Shown here piece by piece: positions 37,096-46,600 of a stretch of 64,000 nucleotides of DNA. Under the pieces are notes generated by a model, which had not been told where the DNA came from, did no database searches, and was given only the letters and a program-made list of their open reading frames with translations. The stretch is taken from positions 558,001 through 622,000 of the forward strand of contig CANLVG010000001.1 in assembly GCA_947494565.1 (NCBI GenBank), in the 5' to 3' direction. Within the stretch, counting starts at the first letter, position 1; every line of letters starts with the position of its first letter. The DNA comes from an uncultured Flavobacteriaceae bacterium (GTDB lineage: Bacteria; Bacteroidota; Bacteroidia; Flavobacteriales; Flavobacteriaceae). The translations under genes and the position numbers were made by a program.

Positions 37096-39522
37096 ATGCA
37101 GATATCATACAATTGGCTGAAGCAATTCTTGAAATTAGATTGGGAGGCAGAACAAACTGCTGAGCTCTTAACGGACTTAGGTCTTGAAGTTGAGGGAATT
37201 AGCCAATTTGAGTCGGTACAGGGCGGACTCAAAGGAGTGGTTGTCGGTGAAGTACTGACCTGTGTACAACACCCGAATGCCGATCGGCTGAAGTTGACCA
37301 CCGTCGCTATTGGGAATGAGGCTCCTGTTCAAATCGTTTGTGGTGCACCCAATGTCGATGCAGGGCAAAAAGTACCTGTAGCCACGATCGGCACCACGCT
37401 CTACACGGCAGAAGGAGAAGCCTGGACTATTAAAAAGGGAAAAATCAGGGGTGAGGAAAGTCATGGAATGATCTGCGCCGAAGACGAATTAGGTCTGGGT
37501 GAAGGTCATGACGGTATTATGATATTGGATGACGCCCTTAAAGTAGGCACACCCTGTTCGGAAGTCTTTGAGGTGGAAAACGATATCATTTTTGAAATCG
37601 GACTCACGCCGAATCGCTCGGATGCCATGAGCCATTATGGGGTCGCCCGTGATCTGCGGGCCGGATTGCGACAGCGGGAAATCGAAAAGGAGCTGATTAC
37701 CCCTCCCCTCACCAATTTCAAGATCACCGATCGATCGCTAAAAATAGATGTGGATGTCGTAGACAACGCCTTGGCCCCACGGTACTGTGGTATTACCTTG
37801 AGCAACCTCATCGTAGAACCCTCACCTGATTGGCTGAAAAATAGGTTAAAGGCCATCGGTCTGACACCAAAGAACAATCTGGTAGATGCCACTAATTATG
37901 TGTTGCATGAACTGGGGCAGCCGCTGCACGCCTTTGATGCCACTAAAATAAAAGGGAATAAAATCGTTGTCAAAACCCTACCCAAGGGTACGAAGTTCAA
38001 GACGCTTGACGGTGTCGAGCGCGAATTACACGAAGAAGACCTGATGATCTGTGATGCCGAAAAACCGATGTGTATCGCCGGTGTTTTTGGAGGTGAGTAT
38101 TCCGGAGTGACCGAAGAAACCACCGCCATATTTTTGGAAAGTGCGTATTTCAATCCCGTTTCCATACGGAAATCGGCGAAAAGACATGGTTTGAATACCG
38201 ATGCCTCGTTTCGATTTGAACGGGGTATCGATATCGAGAATGTGGAGTTGGCCCTTCGACGTGCGGCCATTCTGATCAAGGAAATCGCCGGGGGCGATAT
38301 CACCTCTGAAGTAGTCGACCTCTATCCGAATAAGGTCAAGCCACAAGAGGTTTTTTTAAGCTTTGATAAAATCGACAGCCTGTTGGGACAGGAAATTCCC
38401 AGGGACAAAATCAAGGACATCCTGAGCTCGTTGGAAATCAAGGTGATGAACGTTACCGAATCAGGTATGGGACTTATGGTACCCCCTTATCGGGTAGATG
38501 TGCTACGTGACGTCGATGTCATCGAAGAGATATTACGGGTTTTCGGATACAACAATATTGCGATTTCGGAAAAACTGACCGCCTCTATTGCACCTACCTC
38601 GAAATTTGAAGATCATAAGTTGCAGCAGATCATCGGGGACCAATTGGCGGCACAAGGTTTTTTCGAGATTATGGCCAATAGCCTGACCTCACCGGACCAT
38701 ACCCAACTCACGGATAGCCATACGGAAGAACAGGCCGTTACGATGTTGAACCCACTGAGCAACGACCTCGCCATTTTACGGCAAAGTATGCTGTTTTCGG
38801 GTCTGGAAGCCATTGCCTACAATAGCAATCGAAAAAATCAACATCTGAAGCTTTTCGAATTCGGAAAAACCTACCATCAGTTTACTTCCAAAAGGGAGGA
38901 ACAAAAGCATTTAAGCCTCTTTCTGACCGGTAATCGACAAGAGAGCAGTTGGAGACAGGCCGATCGAAAAAGCGATTTTTTCTACTTGAAGACCGTTGTG
39001 GAAAATGTACTTCTTCGCTTGGGTATACGAGATAGCAAGATGAATCCCCTAGGCAAGTCCGATTTCTCGGAAGGCATTTCCCTCGCATCGCGGAAAAAAG
39101 AATTGGCCGTACTCGGGCTGGTGCAAAAAGGAATAACGAAGCATTTTGACATCAAACAAGAGGTCTTGTATGCCGATTTCAATTGGGACAATGTGTTGGC
39201 ACTGGTCTCAAAAGAAGATATCGTTTTCTCGAGTATATCGAAATACCCCGAGGTCAAAAGGGATTTTGCCCTTTTGCTCGATGATACCGTTACCTTTAAG
39301 GCGGTACATGATATCGCCTTTCAAACCGAGCAAAAAATGCTTACGGATGTCAACCTCTTTGACGTCTACACGGGCAGTAAGCTACCGAAAGGTAAGAAGT
39401 CGTACGCCGTGAGCTTTACCCTGCAAAACAAGCAAAGCACTTTGACCGACAAGCAAATCGATAAGATCATGGGAAAACTACAGCACAAGTACGAAACCGA
39501 ATTAGGGGCCGAATTGCGTTAG
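37096..39522 (+). CDS. pheT: Phenylalanine-tRNA ligase beta subunit
   Basis: The 808-residue protein has the complete PheT domain order: an N-terminal EMAP-type tRNA-binding OB fold (about 42-150, GVVVGEVLTCVQHPNADRLK), B3/B4 editing domain (about 210-385, containing NYVLHELGQPLHAFDATKI), B5 (about 400-470), the catalytic-like core (about 490-690) and the C-terminal FDX-ACB anticodon-binding domain (about 715-806, SISKYPEVKRDFALLLDD). It pairs with PheS (not in the window) to charge tRNA-Phe and clears mischarged Tyr. Length matches the family. The MQISYNWLKQFL start is canonical. Confidence 0.97.
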   Translation: MQISYNWLKQFLKLDWEAEQTAELLTDLGLEVEGISQFESVQGGLKGVVVGEVLTCVQHPNADRLKLTTVAIGNEAPVQIVCGAPNVDAGQKVPVATIGTTLYTAEGEAWTIKKGKIRGEESHGMICAEDELGLGEGHDGIMILDDALKVGTPCSEVFEVENDIIFEIGLTPNRSDAMSHYGVARDLRAGLRQREIEKELITPPLTNFKITDRSLKIDVDVVDNALAPRYCGITLSNLIVEPSPDWLKNRLKAIGLTPKNNLVDATNYVLHELGQPLHAFDATKIKGNKIVVKTLPKGTKFKTLDGVERELHEEDLMICDAEKPMCIAGVFGGEYSGVTEETTAIFLESAYFNPVSIRKSAKRHGLNTDASFRFERGIDIENVELALRRAAILIKEIAGGDITSEVVDLYPNKVKPQEVFLSFDKIDSLLGQEIPRDKIKDILSSLEIKVMNVTESGMGLMVPPYRVDVLRDVDVIEEILRVFGYNNIAISEKLTASIAPTSKFEDHKLQQIIGDQLAAQGFFEIMANSLTSPDHTQLTDSHTEEQAVTMLNPLSNDLAILRQSMLFSGLEAIAYNSNRKNQHLKLFEFGKTYHQFTSKREEQKHLSLFLTGNRQESSWRQADRKSDFFYLKTVVENVLLRLGIRDSKMNPLGKSDFSEGISLASRKKELAVLGLVQKGITKHFDIKQEVLYADFNWDNVLALVSKEDIVFSSISKYPEVKRDFALLLDDTVTFKAVHDIAFQTEQKMLTDVNLFDVYTGSKLPKGKKSYAVSFTLQNKQSTLTDKQIDKIMGKLQHKYETELGAELR

Positions 39523-39627
39523 TAATGAAGCTTCGGGGGCATTCGAAGGAACCTACATTTATCATCGATTTGCGGTTTCCCCGACGCATGGCAAGCCATT
39601 GTTACAGTATATAAAGGTAGTATCGCG

Positions 39628-40197
39628 TTAAATCTTACTTGGGCGAATAACGCTATCTATCTCGTGAATCACGCCATTGCATTGGTTGTAGTCGGCAGTG
39701 GTTATTCTAGCCGTGTTCCCGAGATTATCGGTCAAGATGATATCGAGCCCCTGCATCGAAGCCGTAATCTCATCTCCTTGAACCGTGGTGAAGCTCGCTT
39801 TGCCCGCCCCTCGGCACATTGCTTTCAAAATCTTGGACGCGGAAAAATTTCCGGCAATGATATGATAGCGCATGAGGGACTGCAATTCCTTTTTGTTCTC
39901 AGGCAATAACAGTGCGTCGATTTTGTCTTTGGACAACTTTTCAAAGGCCGTATCCGATGGCGCGAATACGGTAAACGGACCAGATTGGCCCAAGATTTCC
40001 TCCAAATCACTGGCTCGCATAACCGCCAAAAGCATCTGATGGTTTTTCGAACTTTCGGTGTTTTTCAGAATAGACTTTTCAGGATCCATACGCATGAGCG
40101 ATGGCATACTTTCTGAAGATTGGATGGGAGATTGAGCGAAGGACAAATACGTAAATAAAAGTAACATCAGGGACAAGGGAACTGCCTTATAGTGCAT
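39628..40197 (-). CDS. Secreted fasciclin-domain protein
   Basis: The 189-residue protein has a signal peptide (SLMLLLFTYLSFAQ) and one FAS1 domain (about 50-187): SGPFTVFAPSDTAFEKLSKDK (conserved H1 motif), LMRYHIIAGNFSASKI (the YH motif) and NGVIHEIDSVIRP at the end. Fasciclin domains mediate cell-surface adhesion or protein contact. It is transcribed alone and divergent from the gene at 40408. The ligand is unknown. Confidence 0.9.
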   Translation of the reverse strand: MHYKAVPLSLMLLLFTYLSFAQSPIQSSESMPSLMRMDPEKSILKNTESSKNHQMLLAVMRASDLEEILGQSGPFTVFAPSDTAFEKLSKDKIDALLLPENKKELQSLMRYHIIAGNFSASKILKAMCRGAGKASFTTVQGDEITASMQGLDIILTDNLGNTARITTADYNQCNGVIHEIDSVIRPSKI

Positions 40198-40375
40198 AGC
40201 TTCTCAGATTGGGATTCATAAAATAGGGCAAATATCGATGAACGGTAGCGATATATCGGCAAGATACGGCAATAGGACGCTTTCTCTTGTTAAGAAAATA
40301 GGTCATTCATAGAAATTAACAAAATATTAACTTTTTCAAAAGTTAAACAAAAATCCCACGAGCGCCTGAATTGCC

Positions 40376-40383
40376 TAAATTTG
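40376..40383 (+). promoter_or_regulatory. -7 element TAAATTTG for the 239-residue gene
   Basis: TAAATTTG is a perfect match to TAnnTTTG and ends 24 bases before the ATG at 40408. No TTG at -33 was found at normal spacing. Confidence 0.45.
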
Positions 40384-40407
40384 AGTAATTGCTAAAAAAA
40401 GAAGACT

Positions 40408-41127
40408 ATGTTTTTTCAGAAAACGAACATCGAAGACAAATTACTCAGGCATAAAGAACGGTTTTCCCAACCCGAGGAAATTATAGAGGAAGTCCACCGA
40501 ATTCTTCAGGAACACCATGAAAATCAGGTGCGTATCGAAAATAATATCAGTGGAGGTACGGGAGACGTTAAAAACGGTTTTGACTTCGATTTGCTGGAAA
40601 CGGATAAGATTTATCACATTTCACAAATCAAAAAGATCTGTATCGACTACCGACTCCGGTTTTTGGATTCCAAATACTTTAAGGGTGATATACCCCCAGA
40701 GGCGTTCCAAAAAATTGCTGCCTTAGAGAAGCAACATCAAATCGAGCTTTCGGGGTTTAAGATCATAGCGCCCTCCAAACTCTTTAAACTCAAGGATAAG
40801 GATGACCCCCTACTCTTCGCTCCTATCGGCAATGGGTATTTCTATTTGATCCACAAATGGGGCAATGATCTTCATCCCTTGCGTAAAGTACTGATGTGGC
40901 CCTTCAAGAACATCATCAATTTGACTTCGGTGGTTTTTGTAGTAAGCTATTTGGTCACCCTTCTTGTACCCGATGGATTGTTTTCAAGAACCCACTCGAA
41001 CGCCCAATTCTGGATTATTTTCTTCTTTATGTTCAAGTGTTTGGCTTCGGTGGTCATTTTTTACGGCTTTGCCCTAGGCAAGAACTTCAACCCACAGATT
41101 TGGAATAGCAAGTATTTTAATGCTTGA
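40408..41127 (+). CDS. Membrane protein of unknown function, two C-terminal helices
   Basis: The 239-residue protein has a soluble N-terminal part (about 1-160), starting MFFQKTNIEDKLLRHKERFS and containing a predicted coiled coil and a compact beta-rich part (SKLFKLKDKDDPLLFAPIGNGYFYLIHKWG). Two hydrophobic helices follow at about 173-195 and 205-225. No signal peptide is present, so the N-terminal half is probably cytoplasmic. No family was recognised. It is the last ordinary gene before the accessory island, ending 8 bases from an IS1 transposase remnant. Confidence 0.65.
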   Translation: MFFQKTNIEDKLLRHKERFSQPEEIIEEVHRILQEHHENQVRIENNISGGTGDVKNGFDFDLLETDKIYHISQIKKICIDYRLRFLDSKYFKGDIPPEAFQKIAALEKQHQIELSGFKIIAPSKLFKLKDKDDPLLFAPIGNGYFYLIHKWGNDLHPLRKVLMWPFKNIINLTSVVFVVSYLVTLLVPDGLFSRTHSNAQFWIIFFFMFKCLASVVIFYGFALGKNFNPQIWNSKYFNA

Positions 41128-41134
41128 GCGTGAC

Positions 41135-41422
41135 TTACCCTATACAAGCCCAAAAGTAGATTTTTACGTGGGCTTCAAGGTACATCAGCTTCTTTGAAAA
41201 ACCGATGGTTTTTCCACTGAACCTTTTGATAGGTATTCGTAGCGTCAGGTTGATTCGTTCGATTTTATTGGTGCCATATCGAATCACCCTCTGTATGGTT
41301 TTAGGAATTAGGCTAGGATAAATATTCAATTTATCGGTATGGATTCGTTTTCCTTCCAGGAGTAGTGAGGTGTTGATCAAAGGTTTACTTTTTTCCAGAA
41401 CTTTAAGCGATGTATGATCGTC
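41135..41422 (-). pseudogene. IS1-family transposase remnant (C-terminal part)
   Basis: The open stretch of 96 codons carries the C-terminal half of an IS1-type DDE transposase: TDKLNIYPSLIP (second catalytic Asp in TDK), then IERINLTLR (catalytic Glu) and KRFSGKTIGFSK, matching the IERQNLTLRTHLKRL...KTICFSK pattern of InsB. The N-terminal zinc ribbon, helix-turn-helix and first Asp are absent. An in-frame TGA at 41423-41425 stops the frame upstream. The 67-bp repeat at 41468-41534 may be its left end. The element is dead by internal deletion. Confidence 0.8.
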
Positions 41423-41467
41423 TCAACATAGCAAAGCGCAAATAAAAACAGCAGCCCTTATCAAGGT

Positions 41468-41534
41468 GAACTACTGTTTTTCAATACTTTAAATTCTAAC
41501 TACCGGTAATGTCATAATTTGAAACACTACCCTA
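41468..41534. repeat. 67-bp direct repeat, copy 1
   Basis: It matches 42673-42739 at 64 of 67 positions in the same orientation. Read on the minus strand it begins near GGTAGTGTTTCAAATTATG, which recalls the GGTnnTG ends of IS1-family elements, and it leads into the transposase remnant. The last three bases provide the stop codon of the lipoprotein gene 41532-41951. Confidence 0.9.
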
Positions 41535-41951
41535 GTCTAGCAACTTTCTTTTATCGAACTCACGAATATATTCCGTCTTAGTCATATCACCATAAAGATA
41601 TTCGTCCATAGTTTTGCCTTGAATAATTTTGATGTACGTAGCATTTATTCCACCACCAGAAATTATTAATTTTTCATCCGTAATTACATATTTCAAAGTG
41701 AGTTGAATATCTTTTTTGTTATCTTCAAGTAATACTATTTCCTTACTGTTAATCCGATAATAACTGGAAAATATAATATCGTTTACTTCTTCAGAAAAGA
41801 CGTTAAATGTTTCTTCATCAACAAAGAGTTCAGTTTGAAATTTCGGGCCTTGTTCAGTTTTTATACTTTTCCAATTTCCTGAAATGTCTTTGTTTTCAAT
41901 ATTATTACCACAGCTAATTAATAATAAAATTGTACCTATTATTTTTGTCAT
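41532..41951 (-). CDS. Small lipoprotein, function unknown
   Basis: The 139-residue protein has a short lipoprotein signal (MTKIIGTILLLISCGNN). A single lipocalin-like beta-barrel pattern follows (SGNWKSIKTEQGPKFQTELF, then alternating strands YYRINSKEIVLLED and LTLKYVITDEKLIISGGG). It is AT-rich compared with the chromosome genes nearby. It lies inside the segment bounded by the two 67-bp repeats, and its TAG stop is formed by the edge of copy 1, so its C-terminus may have been reshaped by the insertion. It could be a cargo or an immunity-type gene, but there is no direct evidence. Confidence 0.6.
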   Translation of the reverse strand: MTKIIGTILLLISCGNNIENKDISGNWKSIKTEQGPKFQTELFVDEETFNVFSEEVNDIIFSSYYRINSKEIVLLEDNKKDIQLTLKYVITDEKLIISGGGINATYIKIIQGKTMDEYLYGDMTKTEYIREFDKRKLLD

Positions 41952-41972
41952 TTCTACTTTTATTTTTAAACT

Positions 41973-42000
41973 CCCCGCTAGCGCTCGTCTTTGACGGGTG
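41973..42000. repeat. REP-like inverted repeat, left copy
   Basis: This 28-base sequence starts CCCCGCTAGCG and ends GACGGGTG, and its exact reverse complement lies at 42645-42672. It contains the small hairpin CGTC-TTT-GACG and the palindrome CGCTAGCG. Together with the RAYT gene between the copies it fits a REP element pair. Confidence 0.85.
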
Positions 42001-42024
42001 ACCGTCTAAGTAAGCATTTGTTTT

Positions 42025-42582
42025 CTAGTCTAAAAAACCAATGGCATCAATTTCAAACGTGGGATACTCATCCGCAATATTTCTTGCACTACTATATTTC
42101 CATTGTGTTGGCTCCGTGACAAAACCTGCTTCAACAGGATTGTTATGTATATAATCCAGCTTCTGTTTTATAACGGCCGTGCTCCAAAGTTCTATCGGTT
42201 TGTTATTGTGTTGCCAGAATTGATATTTTGATGTGTTTCCTTTTTTCTTCCCAGCCTGTTCCATGATCCAAAGCAGCCATTCCTTTCTGCTTTCTTGTGG
42301 GTTTTCTTCAATGGCCTTTATTATTTTCTTAGAAGTATGTTTCTTAAAATCGCGAAGTAACCCGGTTGGGGTTTCATTAGTATCGCGAAATATAAAATGC
42401 ACATGGCTTGGCATAAAACAATAGGCGAACAGTTCCATTCCCTTATGTTCTCTGCAATATGCAATACTATCCACCAATATCTTGAGATAAACTTCCCTTG
42501 TGAATATAGCTATCCAATGTACGGTTGCGAAAGAAACAAAATATGGGGCGGTCGGATTATGGAATTTGTATTTTCTGCTCAT
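42025..42582 (-). CDS. REP-associated tyrosine transposase (RAYT, Y1_Tnp/HUH)
   Basis: The 185-residue protein belongs to the single-tyrosine HUH transposase group. The HUH metal motif is H60-V-H62 in FMPSHVHFIF, and the catalytic tyrosine is Y144 in KLDYIHNNPVEAGFV, the classic RAYT signature. The ATG at 42582 (MSRKYKFHNPT) was chosen; a longer frame from 42654 would start inside the inverted repeat. RAYTs bind and nick the REP hairpins that flank them and are thought to have spread REPs through genomes. Both flanking 28-bp repeats are intact, so this copy may be functional. Confidence 0.9.
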   Translation of the reverse strand: MSRKYKFHNPTAPYFVSFATVHWIAIFTREVYLKILVDSIAYCREHKGMELFAYCFMPSHVHFIFRDTNETPTGLLRDFKKHTSKKIIKAIEENPQESRKEWLLWIMEQAGKKKGNTSKYQFWQHNNKPIELWSTAVIKQKLDYIHNNPVEAGFVTEPTQWKYSSARNIADEYPTFEIDAIGFLD

Positions 42583-42644
42583 TCCTTTAAAAATACAAAA
42601 ACCATGGCTTTCGCAATGGTTCTGTATATTTCTATCTGATACGG

Positions 42645-42672
42645 CACCCGTCAAAGACGAGCGCTAGCGGGG
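42645..42672. repeat. REP-like inverted repeat, right copy
   Basis: It is the exact reverse complement of 41973-42000, beginning CACCCGTCAAAGACG and ending GCTAGCGGGG. It lies 63 bases upstream of the RAYT start and directly abuts the second 67-bp repeat with no spacer. Confidence 0.85.
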
Positions 42673-42739
42673 GAACTGCTGTTTTTCAATGCTTTAAATT
42701 CTAACTACCAGTAATGTCATAATTTGAAACACTACCCTA
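42673..42739. repeat. 67-bp direct repeat, copy 2
   Basis: It is the partner of 41468-41534 (64/67 identical, same orientation). It begins exactly where the right REP copy ends and stops 11 bases before the stop codon of the lipoprotein gene 42751-43662. No transposase sequence follows it, so it looks like a solo IS end. Confidence 0.9.
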
Positions 42740-42750
42740 TCGCACGTCAG

Positions 42751-43662
42751 CTAAAAGCACGGTGATTCAAGATTAAGATTTATAATCTCTTCAATGGTTA
42801 ATGGAACTGCAATATCTTCCATTAGGAAAGACATCTTTAATTTTTTAGAATCAAGAAATATTTCTTTAATGATTCCATCTATTCTTTCCCTAGTATTTGA
42901 ATCATAGCTACTTATATTTCTAGTATAATACTCAATAGCAGTTAAACGTGATGCCAGATTCACACTCTTGAGTATATAAATTAGTTCTTCTTCCAATAAA
43001 AACCTCTTATGGATTATCTTTTTGAAGATACACCTGTTTTTTAGAATACCATTAGTATAACCACCACGACAACCGTATCTAATACCAGAAAAGGGAGTAG
43101 TATAATATTGGAGATCCTTCTCAGATTCGTTTAAATTTTCTGATTTACTAAACGGAGCACACACTTCATTATAGCCAAAATAAAAGAGGTACTCATTTTG
43201 ATTTGATCTGAAATTCATCTTCTCATTAAAAAGGATATCGGGATTTTTTTGAAATCTTTCCAAAAGCAAAAAATCATTTTTTGACAACTTAAGTTCATAA
43301 GCAATAAGCTCTTCTTTACAATAAACTGTGGTGTAATATAGATTTAAATATCCTTTGCCAACAGACCCCTTTTCGACATAAAAGCCATTGCCCATGTCCA
43401 CTCGCTCACTATTATTTGATTGGAATATGCCTGCTATTTGTTTTGGTCTTTCCAAACAGATTTCTTGTAGTTCAGAATAGAAGTCTAAATCTTCTTTTAG
43501 CCAAGCCATATTCAAAGCATCGTATTCATATTCCTCCAAAATATCAAATCCTTCATTGCAATAAAATTCTTGTTCTACGTCCTGATTTGATTTTTTAGAA
43601 GCCTCACCCTGACAAGAAGCCTGACAGGAAAGAAACACTATTAAAATAAATATTCTAAACAT
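42751..43662 (-). CDS. Lipoprotein, candidate immunity protein for the RHS toxin
   Basis: The 303-residue protein has a signal (MFRIFILIVFLSCQASCQGE) with a lipobox-like LSCQASC. The body is a mix of helices and strands (for example GNGFYVEKGSVGKGYLNLYY and EEELIYILKSVNLASRL) with no recognised domain. It is AT-rich. It starts 17 bases after the stop of the 2288-residue RHS protein, whose C-terminus is a metallopeptidase-like toxin module. A gene in this place is usually the immunity partner. A periplasm-facing lipoprotein would fit a toxin that acts in the envelope. The pairing is inference only. Confidence 0.55.
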   Translation of the reverse strand: MFRIFILIVFLSCQASCQGEASKKSNQDVEQEFYCNEGFDILEEYEYDALNMAWLKEDLDFYSELQEICLERPKQIAGIFQSNNSERVDMGNGFYVEKGSVGKGYLNLYYTTVYCKEELIAYELKLSKNDFLLLERFQKNPDILFNEKMNFRSNQNEYLFYFGYNEVCAPFSKSENLNESEKDLQYYTTPFSGIRYGCRGGYTNGILKNRCIFKKIIHKRFLLEEELIYILKSVNLASRLTAIEYYTRNISSYDSNTRERIDGIIKEIFLDSKKLKMSFLMEDIAVPLTIEEIINLNLESPCF

Positions 43663-43679
43663 TCTTATTTAACAATGAA

Positions 43680-46600
43680 TTATTTCTCTTTACTTTTTGA
43701 CAATGCTCTATAATGCAATGTAGTCCAAATAAAAAATCCACCACCACTTGTAAAATCTTCTCTGTCCCATTTACTTCTTCCAAAGAAACCACCCGGTTTC
43801 GAATACAGATTTAATGGTGCACTATAAATCGCTCCTTGAAGACTCATTGGGTTATCCCGAGATGAATAATTGTATCTAAGGCTACCTGTTAGATCAAGTG
43901 CCACTCTTAAATAATTTTCAAATCCAACAGCTTGAACTTCTCCGTATTTTGTATGTTGCTCGTCTCTAACAGTATGCAATGAAAGATAAGTTTCTGTTCC
44001 CATTTTAAGTTGATAGGCATGCCACAGTTCATGTCCAAAAATTGTTATACCTGTTAAGACGGCGCCATCAAGAAATCTAGTTTTTAGAGAAGTAAACAAT
44101 TTTCCATTACCTGTACCTGTAAGTTTACCATTACCTGTCACTTCCGGTATAAACACAGAATTAAGTACTTCGTCAGTCTCATTAATCTCCGTTACACCTT
44201 TAGAATTAATAACTGAATAAAGGACCAAGTGACCAAGTTCGGTTGAACCTATCTTGGTAATAAAATCATTTATTTTACTCTTAAATTCTTTAGAAGCTCC
44301 TTTCGCAAATCTTAGATTACCTGTAGCTCCTTTTATGGAACCGCCTTCTTCCCATCCAGTACTGGCCAAAACAGTACTTCTGTAATCTGAAGAACTCATT
44401 GTTACCGTCTTACCTGAATTGAGGTTTTTCATAGTAATTGTGCCATCATCACTGAAAGCCGTAGACTCAACTCCTTGCGCCCACGCCTCGTTCTCGTCCA
44501 AATCTTGATAGCCATTGGAAGCATAGGCCTCCATACCATCAGGGTCGATATAGAATACTGGATTATCGAACGCATAATTATAGGGGCTATGTCTGCGCAT
44601 CTGATCGGCCAACGGATCGATGTTCATCCATCTACCGAGTGCGGGGTCATAGTTTCTGGCCGAGACATCGTACCAGTCGAGGTCCATGTCTTCCATATAC
44701 TCCTTGCCGCCGAACTTCCATCGTTGCGCGGCACCGTTGCCTTCGGTCGACATAGTACTGTTATACCCTTTGTGCTTGAGCCCGAAAGGGTAGTAGTTGT
44801 TCTCCTCTACGATTTCCAAGGCAACGCCATTGGCGGTGTTCTGGTTTTTGTCTGTATAGGAGAGGCGTACGTTGCCCAAATGGTCTACGTATTGGTATAC
44901 ATAGTCATAGGACCCCGCGACTGCGCTCGGGGTGACATAGCCTTCGGGCTGTCCGAAGAACTGCAATGTCATGGTCGTGGCATTGCCTTCATAGATGTAG
45001 CCGGAGCAATATTCCGTCACTGTTAAAGAACTTTCCGCGGTATTGGTCGCTATCTTTTTCAGCTTCGTTCCCGTGGCATCGTAAATATAGTCAATTGTAC
45101 CATTTTTTCCGTTAGCGGTCAATACAACTTTTGTAGGAAGGTTCAGATAATTGTATTCGATACTGGTGATGCCCTTGTTCAGGTCTTGGATCATATTGCC
45201 GTTAGCGTCATAATCATAGTCATTGCCCCCCACGGTATTACCGTCAAAAAAGCCGGTGGCGACACCCGTATCGGTAACGTCGACCAGCTGGTTGCCCTGA
45301 TAGGCGTAGGCCAAGTCGTCCATCAGTCCGAAATCGGTGGCCACGGTCGGTTCGGCTATGAGATGGCCCTTACGCTCCAATTCGGTGATATTACCGTTTT
45401 TGTCATAGGCCACCTTATCCAAGCTATAATTCTGGTTGGTCGTATTGTCCAAGGCCTTAGTGATCCGGTTCAGCGCATCGTAGCTATAGGTATAGCCGGT
45501 ATTGATCGGGTTGGGGGTATTGGGTGTACTGGCCGTGGACCACAGGGTTTGGCTGATATTGCCATTATAGAGTGCCTGCCCGCCGTTCTGCGGGTCATTG
45601 TACTTAATCTCGAAATCAAAGAGGTCGTTGTCGTTTTCGGTGTCCATATTCGTTTTCTTCATCCAGCCCAGTACGTTGTATTGGTAATCGACCTGCTGTA
45701 AGCCCGCAGACTGTGCCAGATCGGTGGCGGTCTCGCCCCCGACCCGCTTCTTTTTCAAGAGACCCAGGTTGTCATACTCATTGTACACGATCAGCTCTTG
45801 GTTGCCATCGGTTATGGTAGCATTGGGATCGATATATAATTCCGCACCGGGCACGAGTTCGGCCGCACTTACGTCAAAACTACGGCCGGCCACCTCAACG
45901 GTATTGATGATGCCACTGAGTGAACGATCCAGTTGTACGGCACCTCCTGCCCCGTCACAATCACCGTCGATACATTGGGTCTGGGCCAGCAATCGGCCCG
46001 TATGATCATAGGTAAAGCGGTCGATCGTGACGATGCTTGTCGCTTCGGCCCCGTTCAGCGCCCGGGTGTGGGTGGTCTTGGTCTGTACGGGTCGACCGAC
46101 AAAGTCGAGTTCGGTCTCCGTGATATCAACGGACTGTAGGTAGTCATTCGCGCTATGCACATAAATGGGCCGCGCCTTGTCATCGTAATAGGTGACCGTA
46201 GTAATCCATAGGTCGTTGTTCGTGGGGTCTAACACCCTTACCTTACTGGCCGTTGCGAGGCCGCGTACCTTTGTACTATTGGTCTCGGTCTTACCCAAAA
46301 GGGTCACCGCCGTCGGTACGCCCGTAGGGAGGGTGAAATCGGTATAGTTGTCGTAATAATTGACCGTTAACAGCTCTGAAATGGTCGTGGTCGGGTAGGC
46401 TCCGTTACTGTAATGCACTGGTTCGTTGTTGAGGGTATAGCTACCCCCCTGATCTACCCATAAGGTGGTGGTGATCCCGTTCACGGCTTGCTGTACCTGT
46501 GTACGCGATTTCGGGTTGCCGCCATCCATTTCAATGGCTTTTCCGGTATAGGCCACCCGCCCAAAGGCATCGTATTTGGTAAAGAGCCACTCCCCTGATG

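Noticed and set aside
41973-42672. CRISPR-like repeats
   Set aside because: The 28-mers occur only twice, in inverted orientation around a RAYT gene, with no regular spacers and no cas genes.
44475-45026. 183-codon open frame on the plus strand within the RHS gene
   Set aside because: It is the antisense shadow of the GC-rich RHS coding sequence. It has no start context, and its composition follows the codon bias of the opposite strand; the same applies to the frames at 45186-45701, 47295-47651 and 48126-48587.
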